Shown: one piece after another, positions 31,341-42,000 of the stretch
Layout: each line of letters starts with the position of its first letter
Position numbering within the stretch: position 1 is the stretch's first letter
NCBI GenBank assembly: GCA_030568195.1
Contig: JAJLTO010000004.1
Span: 1,302,001 to 1,366,000, forward strand
DNA: 64,000 bases
DNA from: Dipodascopsis uninucleata var. uninucleata
Taxonomy: Eukaryota > Ascomycota > Lipomycetes > Lipomycetales > Lipomycetaceae
Direction: 5' to 3'
The notes under the pieces: model-generated
What the model was told of the DNA's origin: nothing
Seen by the model: only the letters and a program-made list of their open reading frames with translations
Database searches by the model: none
Program-made: the position numbers and the translations under genes

Positions 31341-33262
31341 ATGGGTATTTCTCCTATTTTTTTTTCTTTTCACTCCTACTTCCTTCTCTTTACATTCTAA
31401 AACCACATTCTTTTACATTTTACGTCTCCTCCCTCATCCCCTCTTATTCTCTGGTCTGCTTTTTTCATATTCTACCCCTAGACGACGTTTTCTGACGTGA
31501 TCGATATTCACTTAGAATCCAACTAAGAGGAAAGGAGTAGGAAGGCTGGAAAATTTCTCTTTTTAAATTGGTCAGCTGAATTAGTTAAGATCCATTACTA
31601 ACAGACCTATCATTTTTGCTCGCAGATAATCCGGGTGGTCAGAGTAGCTTTGCAGATAATATACCGTCTGGGAGTCGCCAGGTCGCTCATCCACACGACG
31701 CTCAAGGTTCGCAAGGTGTTCAATCGGGACCAGTGTATCAGAGAGATCGTTATCGACCAGAACAGAGAAATAGATCACGATCTAGGTCACCAGGTTACAA
31801 TCACAATTATTACAATTCAGGTCATAGTAACGGTTCTGCGGGCCATAATTCCGGAGGTGCTACGGGATATCAGTACGGTGGATATCAAGGATACGGCTAT
31901 TCAGGATATTCAGGCTACTCAGGCTACGGTGGTGGGGGATATAATTCGTACGGAGGACCATTACAACAACAGTCTCATCATCATCAGTATCCATCTAGGT
32001 TCAGGCAGCGATCGCCTCGTCCAAATCACAAAATGCCGGGCCAATCTGCACAAGATCGCCGTGTCTACGTAGGAAATTTGCCTTACGATGTTAAGTGGAC
32101 TCAGCTTAAAGATTTTATGCGCAAGGCTGGAGACGTCGTTTTTGCTGATGTGCTAACACTTCCCAACGGCATGTCTAAGGGCTGTGGTATTGTTGAATAT
32201 GCAACGCGTGAGCAAGCTGAGCACGCAATTAATACACTTAGCAATCAGCCACTTATGGGCCGCGTTATTTATGTTCGTGAAGATCGTGAGGCATCAATGC
32301 ATCCTGTATCGCAGTCTATGCATTCAATGTATCCCAGTGGTGGCCACGGATCGGGCAGAGGTTCATTCATTCCTGGTGGGGGACGCATGGCGCATCCACC
32401 AAGTAGTGGTCCAATGGTTAATGTCGCACCGGGCACTCAACTTTACGTAGGAAATTTGCCTTACTCGATAGGATGGCAAGATCTTAAAGATCTTTTCCGT
32501 CAGGCGGGATCTATTGTTCGTGCTGATGTGTTCCTTGGACCTGATGGCCGATCAAAGGGATCTGGTACTGTTGTGTTTGATTCGCGGCAAGACGCTCAAA
32601 ATGCCATAGCTAGGTTCAATGGCTATGATCTTCAGGGTCGTACGATTGAGGTGCGCGAAGATAGATATGCACAGGGTTCAGGAAACCCAAGTGCTTATTC
32701 TAGGCATTCTACTCATGCGCCTTCTACGGGAGGGCATACTACCAATAGTGCACCTGTGCAGATACCAACCAGCGAGTTCACTGATGGAGCTACAGGTGGT
32801 GGTCCTCCAAGTAATACAATACATGTGCGTAATTTGCCGTGGTCGACATCAAATGACGATTTGGTTGAGTTGTTTCAGACTATTGGAAAGGTGGAACGAG
32901 CAGAAATTCAGTACGAACGCAATGGCCGATCGAGAGGCTCAGGCGTGGTTCAACTGGAAAATCAAGATCTTGCTGCTTTAGCAATTGAAAAATTTACTAA
33001 TTATTCATATGGAAATCGTCCCTTAGGCTTATCATATGTTCGCTATGATCTGTCCTCTCATGGCCAGCCTGATTCGGTGTCGCCACAGATGGCAGCCACT
33101 GCACAGTCGCAATCTCTAATGCAATCTAACGTCGACCAGCAGCAGGAGCTACAAGAGCAGGAGCTGCAGGAAGTTCAGGACTATCAACAAGCTGACATGC
33201 AAGGCGAAGATGAACAGTTCCAGCAAGAGTCACTGGAGTCACAACAAGAACAGACAGAGTGA
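31341..33262 (+). CDS. Three-RRM mRNA-binding protein, Gbp2/Hrb1 type
   Basis: SR-like nuclear mRNA-binding/export factor. The body exon 31626-33262 has no in-frame start. It begins after TTTGCTCGCAG with an exact TACTAAC branch site 32 nt upstream. The only ATG in the 700 nt before it is at 31341, followed by G and GTATTT. A 4-nt first exon (31341-31344) joined to 31626 gives an unbroken 546-residue frame beginning MDNPGGQ; this model is inferred. Features: an RS-like segment (NRSRSRSPGY), a Gly/Tyr-rich stretch with repeated YSGYSGY, then RRM1 (RRVYVGNLPYDV, RNP1 KGCGIVEY), RRM2 (QLYVGNLPYSI, RNP1 KGSGTVVF) and RRM3 (TIHVRNLPWST, RNP1 RGSGVVQL). The tail is Gln/Glu-rich. Two tandem RRMs plus a divergent C-terminal RRM match Gbp2/Hrb1. 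Confidence 0.85.
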
Positions 33263-33737
33263 AGATATCTGTCAGTAGCGGGATGTCTAACTACCGTTCA
33301 GACCAATAAGTAAGCATCTTTCGACATTTTTTTTTAGTGTGGTCGTCAATTCCTTCCACCATAATGATTTTATTTCTCAAAACAACAAATAGCACTAATT
33401 TCGACAACTGAGTATCATCTTTATCTCTCTCTATCAGGCGCAGCCATATCTTTACAGGCCACTTTTCCTCCTTTACAAATAGCCACGATATTATTTTGTT
33501 TATTGCAACTGCTTCTCTTGTTATTAGTATTATAATTGTTGTCATTGTTTGATTCTATCTATCTATGGATGCTTCTTGTTTGTAATAGTAATTGTGTACC
33601 TTAAATATCTCTTACGTTTCGCCAAAATATCTGTATGATCATATTGTATTTAAGTGAATATAACCCTAAACCACAATTCTGACTATTTCAATTTCCTCGG
33701 CTTTTCGTTCATTTCAATTCCCCAGACTATCTCCACA
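33263..33737. other. Intergenic gap RNA-binding protein - PEX8
   Basis: 475 nt, AT-rich, with an 84-codon frame on the opposite strand that has no motif. Likely 3' UTR plus a short promoter. Confidence 0.5.
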
Positions 33738-35444
33738 ATGGAGACGCTAAATTTTGATGTACCAAGTCTCCTGGTGCGTCTGCAATTCCCAGATAGCGAT
33801 GATAATGTGTTAATGGAGGCTGTTCATTTACTCCCCTATTTATATATTGGGTTGGACGTCGCAGCAGTTACTCGCATGCTTGTTTTAGCGCCATCGGTTC
33901 TGCCCCAAAGGCTTACACATGTTTTCGCAACCGTCATACGTGCTCGATTAGCTATCGATCGCCGCAAAAGGATACAATCTGATGGGTTTTTAGAAGCTGT
34001 TCTCAGTGGTATTGTGTCTGCAAGGTCGTCTTCTCCTGTTCGTTCGTTGTGTGCTACTGTGGGACTCATTTCGCTCCGCGAGAAGAGTGCAGCCTCAGAG
34101 TTTGCATTCGCAGACAACCTTGCCATGATCAATGTCGATGATATTTCGCGTGATCCTGAGCAGATACAGCTTATAGCAGATTTGGTTACTAGTGCATTCC
34201 CATTCCTTTCTCCTAGAGTTCAAGGAAGGATTCCTACGACTCTCGCGCCTCTGATATTGCGAGCTTTACTATACGGACAACAGTTACAAACAATTGATCA
34301 TAACCAAGACTTGAAAGTACTAAGTAAAGGCAACAACACTGCACCATTAGCTCGTTTACTTGCTTTTCTTCTAACTAGGTGTGATTCACAGCAATGCCTG
34401 GAAATATTGACTACTCTTTCGTTATCTACAGTGGTGATAGCTCGAGGCAATTCCAACATAAAGGACTTTGCTTTTGCTTGCGTGGCAGCTCTAGCAGCAG
34501 TGGCAGATTCTCTTCAAGTTACTTCACGGACAAGAGAGACTAGGAATGATATCAGAGTCATAGTCCGAAAATGTGCGATAATAGCTATTCAGATATTACG
34601 TGATCTATCTTCTACCATTTATACACTTTCTGTAGCTGGCTTTGCTTCCCATTTGTATACTCATTCATCATTTGTTGGCCTTTTAATAGCAGGAGATTTC
34701 AATACGGCTAGCACTAGTAGTTATTTATATAACACGCTGGAAGCATTAGCTGCAGAGATATGTGGATCTCCTATGAACGATTATGAAATGCTCTTCGCAT
34801 TAAATACAGCAGAGTATGTTGTTAGAGCAGTAATCGCTGAACCTTCTGCGTCATCTATTGAGAGTCATTTTGTTGAAGCATTTGTCGCTTCAGGTAAGAA
34901 TATCGTTATTTCACGACCGTGGAAAAGTCAGGCCTCTAGTATAGAAACCGCCATTCATGAAGCTGCACATTCAGTTGTGCTTGCGTCATTGTCGCTACCA
35001 GTTCTTGCACATGAAAATGCTATATATTTGTCTTCCTTATACCTTCCTAAGATTTTGGAATTAGTCCGAGCGAATCCTCGTACGATATCTCTTACTCAAT
35101 TTCGGACAGCTATTTCTGCAATTTGCAGATCCCTTTCACCAGGTGCGGGGATCATGATCTCCGCGGTTCCACATTTTGCAGAGCAACAGCTTCTTCCAGC
35201 CCTGCTTGCGCTTGCGAAAGGAGAGTATGAAAAAAGCGAACAAGATCCTCTTTCTGCAGTAGCTGTCAATGCATTCATTGATGCTGTACTGATTTGTGCT
35301 TTGCCAGAGACAATCCCACGGTGGCTTGACGCCCTAGATCGTACAGCAGCGTCTAGGGCGATTGCGGAGCGTCTTCGACATGGTGAAGTGCCGACATCTT
35401 GTGCCAGTGCAATCATGGATTGGTGGTTTCGTCCTAATTTGTAA
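33738..35444 (+). CDS. PEX8: Peroxin Pex8-like peroxisomal matrix-import protein
   Basis: 568 residues from the first in-frame ATG (METLNFDVPSLL); the frame is open further upstream but without ATG. All-helical throughout. The C-terminal third matches the fungal Pex8 pattern: AIHEAAHSVVLASLSLP (family HEAGHSVMLA), SLTQFRTAISAICR, a short VPHFAEQQLLPALLALA segment, PETIPRWLDALDR, and an end of ...GEVPTSCASAIMDWW. Pex8 is an intraperoxisomal membrane-associated protein that bridges docking and RING complexes and helps release cargo from Pex5. The final residues PNL are not a good SKL-type PTS1, although yeast Pex8 usually ends in one. The call comes from remembered family patterns, not alignment. 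Confidence 0.68.
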   Translation: METLNFDVPSLLVRLQFPDSDDNVLMEAVHLLPYLYIGLDVAAVTRMLVLAPSVLPQRLTHVFATVIRARLAIDRRKRIQSDGFLEAVLSGIVSARSSSPVRSLCATVGLISLREKSAASEFAFADNLAMINVDDISRDPEQIQLIADLVTSAFPFLSPRVQGRIPTTLAPLILRALLYGQQLQTIDHNQDLKVLSKGNNTAPLARLLAFLLTRCDSQQCLEILTTLSLSTVVIARGNSNIKDFAFACVAALAAVADSLQVTSRTRETRNDIRVIVRKCAIIAIQILRDLSSTIYTLSVAGFASHLYTHSSFVGLLIAGDFNTASTSSYLYNTLEALAAEICGSPMNDYEMLFALNTAEYVVRAVIAEPSASSIESHFVEAFVASGKNIVISRPWKSQASSIETAIHEAAHSVVLASLSLPVLAHENAIYLSSLYLPKILELVRANPRTISLTQFRTAISAICRSLSPGAGIMISAVPHFAEQQLLPALLALAKGEYEKSEQDPLSAVAVNAFIDAVLICALPETIPRWLDALDRTAASRAIAERLRHGEVPTSCASAIMDWWFRPNL

Positions 35445-36015
35445 TAATTTACGGTTCATATATACAGTTATTTGTTGTTTGTGGCGTAGGTGTAAAATAT
35501 ATCTATATTTATGTTGTTTTGTGCCATACGTGACAAACTCTTCTGACTCTATAGTACCATTGTTAGATGTGGTAGCAGTGCGAGCTTCGACAAAAAGTCA
35601 CGTATCTTAGTGTTTTGGTGTCGCTCTCCGTTTTACTATTTCTTCTAGCTTAGTTATTTTATCATTTGTATGTGAATGGAATTGTTCAGTGTACTTTTTG
35701 GTAGTGTTTTGCGATATATAGAAATTGTTAAAAAGCTGTCTCAAAAGGCATATACGAACATTGAATCTACTAGATTACGAGAAACGAAGACCGAAATTTG
35801 AGTACAGCTGGTAATTTGTTGATTCGGCTATTTTCCTTATTATTTTACTATTAGAAAAGCCAATACAGATTTACTATATTTTTTTTTGTTCACTAGGCGT
35901 GTGCTTGATGGCTGGGATATTATTGCTTGATTTGCATGTAGTCAGCCTTTCAGACTAGAACTAGATCAGAAGAAGCACCTTCGATATCGGTATATAATTA
36001 AACTACGCGAGAGCC
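35445..36015. other. Intergenic gap PEX8 - deubiquitinase
   Basis: 571 nt, AT-rich (poly-T at about 35878-35887). No gene seen; promoter of the deubiquitinase gene. Confidence 0.5.
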
Positions 36016-39000
36016 ATGAACACAGAAGACACATTGGAAAGCGTTGTGGAGCTTGTGGGAGCTTCTAAGGATGTTTTGGTCTTGGAAAGAAGTGGTTTAC
36101 TAAATGAGACGGAAGCTACGAGTACTAATATTGAAGCTTTCCCATCGACATCTACTATCTCTACTTCAAGCAATATTCGCGACATGCGACGCGAGTCAGT
36201 TGATTTGGAACACTTACAACCTAGAAAACGAATAGCGATGGACGATGATCTGATTTCTAAAAATGCCGTGGAATCTGATGAAGAAAACGGTGTAAATTAC
36301 AGCGATAACGATGATGATGCAAGAGATGGTGATGACAGAGCAGGTGCACTGAATGATGACAGTGATCTCGATACAAATGGCTACACTGTAGTAGATCGAA
36401 TATCTGCGATAGAAGCAGATCTAAATGCACAACAAGATGCATACAACAGCAGTATGAGTGTGCTTCTAACTAGTGCTAGAAGAGCAATGGATCTTGACAA
36501 TCCGGAGGAGTGGATAGCAATGATATCAGAATACCTATTAAGGTTTCTAAACGCGGTTGATGCTACCGCGAGTCAAGAAGAAACAGCTTTGGAATCTGGA
36601 GAATCTATGATTAGGAGCATTAATCAAATTGAAGATCGCTTATTGCCTAAGGAAGATCTTCAAGATGAGGTTGACAAATTATTTGTAACTGGTGAAACTA
36701 TCTTCACAGCTCTTCCAGATATTGCTATTGATCTTATTGCACGGCCTGAGCAAGTACCCAATTTAGAAATAGTTTTCAGTTTTTTAAGGCTTATCGTACG
36801 TGTGGCTGTTTTCGTACTTCGTAAGGCTAGGCAGATCATTCATAATGAGAGCTCTACTAATAATATTGACCTCACACTTCCAGTAAGGTATTTGCAAGCT
36901 TTACGAAAAATATTTCGTACTCAGCCTGATGATATCACACCTCATTTGAGCAATGTGTCTCTTCTAGAATTTTATTCTATCGCAAACGATTTCTATCAAG
37001 AGAAAGGGATTGATTCTCTTGGTGATCTCATAACACAAATCATAAAGCGAGTAGCTTCTACAAATGATGGAGGAACATCCACGAGTTTAGATGAGACTGA
37101 TCATCTTTTACCAACAGCTATTATTGTTGTTGATACTGTTTCTGCGCTTAGCTTAACACTATGGCAACATCCAGGAACCTCTGATTCCGATTCTGATCAG
37201 GAAGCTAGTCTAGATTTATTTCCTGCGAGAGAGCTTTCGGCCTTTTTCCAGCTAGTCGAGACATCTATTAAACAAACACTTGATATGACATCTAGTTCTC
37301 CTGGACAGCCTGCTTTACCTGTCGATCGAAGGTTATTGGAGTCGTTGATTGATAAATCTACCATTTTGTTTCATGTACTTATTCAATGTCCGCAATCCCC
37401 AGTCATTACTCTGCATCCTGCAACACATGCTATACTTAAACATGTTGGCCATGAAAACGGCTTGTCGTTGGATGATGTACGACAAGTTGGTGATATAGCT
37501 CGAAAATTCTACTGGTCTATTTTGTTCTTTAAGTATCCTCGTGCAGATTTGAAGCTCTACGGTATTCAGACTCTCACAACAGATCTCAATGCCTTCTATG
37601 ACGATGGTTCATTCAGCAATTCACCCGCTCTAGTTTCATCTATATCAGCTGTGATTCATTCTCTCGAATTCACTGAATACCTTCTTGGATCCGACTCACA
37701 TGCGATATATCTCTCGCAATTTGCATCAAATATTTATTCTCTTTTGGCAGTGTTTCATGTTATCGACTTTCGGGATATTAATATTTTCTGGAAAGTGGCA
37801 TTTTCTACCCCCTCGACAGCACTTTCCACGCCTTCTACTAATCTATTAATTAGTCTCTGTACTTGGGCAGATAGCTCTATTTTGGAATCTCTCTTGCGCC
37901 GAGCCAGTGATTTTCCTCTATCATCCGTGGATTCGCTATTTTTAAAGTTGTTGGAAGCAATTGTCAACGGAATTTTTTCCTTTTACCAGAAGCAGGACCC
38001 CGACCGAAGCGGAGGGAATTCTACTTTCGACACCGACGATGAAACTTCTCGGTTACTGAAGTCACCGCCATTACAAGTGTACTCAGATATTCTAGATATT
38101 TTATTTAAGGTAGATCAATATGAGGCTACAAAACTGATCCTTTCTCCTGAATTGATCATATCTTCTCTTGATAGTTGTCTTACCATACTGTTTAAGATAG
38201 GTCCTTCACTTAAAGCGATGCTTGAGTTAATTAATTCTGCAATTGAAACGTTGGTGCATCGGAAAGATGGATCGGAATCATTCAAAAGTTTATTACTCGT
38301 AAAGTGTGTATTCTCAGCTGCAGATTTTGACGTACAAGCATCTGCGTCTGGTACGTCATCTATTATATCGCTCGATTCTCTGCAACAAGATATAATTTGC
38401 ATTCTAGATCGTTACTCGTTTTATGAGAATTTTGTCAGCATTGTCAACAATTGGACTCTTCTCAGAAGTAACTCATCGCCAAGTCTTAATGATATAGAGA
38501 TCGGTGCTCTGCAAGATATATTATATTACATTTTACGTTTAAAGCCTAGTGCATTAGAGAGCGAAGAGAATTTCGGAATTCTTTTGAATGCATTGTCATC
38601 TTCCCTTTCTAATGACTCAGGTTCATGTCATCTAAGAGACAGACTTTTCAGCAAACTAGCATCTTTGTCATGTTTAATCGCATCTCCTTGTCCATTCATG
38701 GACTATTGCTTCCGAGTTATCACAGAGCTTCCTACTAGTATTCTCACTTTCTCATGTATAAATTTTGCTGTTCGATATATCAAATATTTGAGAGTGTCGC
38801 CTACATTTATCTATTCAGCAGATCCTGTAATTCCTGGATTTAGTACCCTCTGGAATATATACATTAATATACCAGAGAATAATCATACTGCTAAACAAAA
38901 GTGCCTAGCATTTCTTGTTTGGCTCTTCACTGATTCAGAAGCTGTTGCGGCCAATCCTGATATAACAATTAAAGCGATAGAGTACGCTATAAAATTTGGA

Positions 39001-42000
39001 AAGAACGTTTCGAATGAGCTTTTAACATCTGACGCCACAAATGCAAGCATATCTCTTCATCGTACTCTGAAATTTCTAGATGAATTAATGGAGGGATATA
39101 AGAACATTCTTCCAACGCTACAGCCTTTGGGCTCGTCATCTATAGATTCTAAATTGAGTAACTCTGTAGATGACTATATGCCAGCAGTCCGTGGTACTGC
39201 AATAGATATAAGATTGCAGTGGCACGCATGTGAACCTGTGGACAAATCAGTCAAGAATATAACGTTAGGAGAAGAAAATCGAGTGAGCGAGCTGAACCAA
39301 TTTATAGCTAGTCTTTTGGGTATAGGTAGAGATGACTGCTATGATTCATTCCAGATATTTGTGATGGGAAGTAAATTAAGTGCTGATAGTGCTAATCGTA
39401 CTCTTAAAGAAGCTGGATTTCGCGATGTTACAGCAGTTATGATTGTTCGAAAGTCTAGATCTAGCAGTCCAGCAAGTTATAATGCAATTGGTGCTAAAAT
39501 AGTTTCGCTTTTAGATTCTATATTTGATCTTTTAGACTTACCTAACGAATATGCATCTACAGTATGGAGAATATTGAGCAAGATACGACCTTCTCCTGCT
39601 ATCTTAGAGTTATTTTTAAAACCCGACTCATTATATGAAGCATGGAATTCTCTCTTTACTCTCGGAAAGCCGTTTAAATTTATATATCTAGATTATGCTT
39701 TTAGTATCGCCTACGAGATGCATCACAATGATCTGGCGTGGATTGAAAAATGCCGCAATATAATCGTTAAGCAATTAATAAAGTCTCTTCTTGAAAAGCA
39801 GGCGTCGTCGTTATCTGCTGATGATATGGCCGTTATGGATTTAGCAACCGATGTTTTAATTCAGCGAATAGTTCAGCTTGTAAGATGCAGTCCATCTGAT
39901 ATTTCTCTTGAGCTCTCCAATACTGGAAACTTTATCAGTGAAGTTTCAAGTATAGCTTCTAGGGAGCGTCACTGCAACATAGTTGGCCATACGGTAGATC
40001 TTATACTAGCTTGCTCCGTGGTTGACCATTCCATCCTCTCCGCACTAATCACTGGACAAGATGAAAATTGGTATGATCTATTATACCTTGGTCTTCTTGG
40101 TGTCAGCGATACAAATGTTAGGTTTTATATTGCCAGTTCTATAAAGAATTTAATAAAAGATATATCCTCTAGAGCACCAGACAGGAAAGATTCGGTGTTG
40201 CAATATTTCTGGAGACACATTATAAGCATACTTCCAACCTCTTCTGATTCAGATGAACTGATTTATTCTTCCCGGGCTTGCTTCGAGTTGGCTGATTTTC
40301 TACTTGATGCAGTTCTATGTTCTTCAAATGTTACGATTAATGAAGAAGAGGTGATATCTTGCTGGTATAGTCGCATTATTTCTCGAGAGTGTGCGAGAGA
40401 GTCTTTGTTCGATCCAGAACCTGATAACATAATTGACGGATATACTCTTCTTCTGATAAGATCCATTAAATCCTGTCGTGATCACTCTAAGATTTCAGAC
40501 GCTTTGCAAGCTATTTCTTCGACGGTATTAGTTAATTATCTCTTTCCTCATCGCTATATCGAAACTATGAATGATGATGGCGTGGAAGAGTCTATTGGCT
40601 GTGTTCATAATGAAACACGTCAGCGCCTGTATCAACTTTTATTTTTATTAGTTGATAGTGATGCTGATAACGTTGTGCAAAATGTCCATAGAATACTAAC
40701 GGAGACCGAAAATTTGGATTACGATGGCTGGAATGGGGATAGGAACCACTGGATTCGGGCAAAATCTGGATATGTTGGTTTGCAGAATCTATCAAATACA
40801 TGCTATGTGAATTCATTTGTCAGCCAGCTTTACATGAATGAGGATTTCAGGAAAATTATTTTTGGTTTGGGTAATAGTAGTAAAGAGAATGAATCTTCTG
40901 CATTAGTAAACTCCATGGTGGAGCTCTTTGCTAATCTTAAGTATAGCTGGGAGAAAATGCTTGATACGAGAGAATTCATAGGTTCTATCGATGACTTTGA
41001 AAATAAACCGATTGATGTATCTGTGCAGATGGATGTCGATGAGTTTTATAGTTTATTACTGGATAGACTAGAATCTCAGATAAAGGATGACTCGTTGAAT
41101 ACCTCCATAAAGAATAACTTCAGTGGAACTCTCGTAACCCAAATAAAGTCACGTGAATGTTCTCATGTCTCTGAGCGCATTGAAGCATTTTCTGCTATTC
41201 AGTGCTTTATTAAGGGGAAATCGAATCTTTCTGAGAGTCTCGATGCTTATGTTGAAGGTGAAGTAATGGACGGTGACAACAAGTATTGGTGTTCTCAATG
41301 TGCAGCACACGTAGAAGCTGAAAAACGAATATGCTTCAAAAATCTTCCTGATCACTTAATATTTCATTTGAAAAGATTTGATTTTGATCTTCAGACGATG
41401 CTTCGCAGCAAAATTAATGACTATTTCGAATTCCCCATGGAGATAGATGTGAGTCCATATACCTTTGACGTTCTTTGTTCGGAAGACGCGAATAACAGCA
41501 TTAAGAGCAATCAAAATGTGAAGTTTGAATTAGTTGGTATTTTGGTTCATAGTGGAACTGCAGAATCTGGTCATTACTATTCTTATATCAAAGATAAGGG
41601 AAATGTGAGCGAACGCTGGCATGAATTTAATGATGATGATGTAACAGAATTTGATCCCAATCTCATTGCTACTAGTTGTTATGGTGGAACGACGAACGAT
41701 GTTGGTGGGTATACTTTGGAAAAGCCGTTCTCTGCTTATATGTTGTTTTATGATCGGCTTAATCCTACAGCGGATGTGAGCGACTCTGCCTGCAAAGAGC
41801 CTCCTAGTGTCATTAGGAACAATATCAGATTGAAAAACGAGAATCTAGCGACAAAATACAGCTTGTTTGGTGAAGAACATATTAGATTTATCATATCATT
41901 ATATGAAAAATGTATGAGTGCATCGACGACCACTATCGATAGCAAAGATACTATAAGCACTCTCATGTTTGAGACAGTCTATCGGGTATCGTCACGCGTT

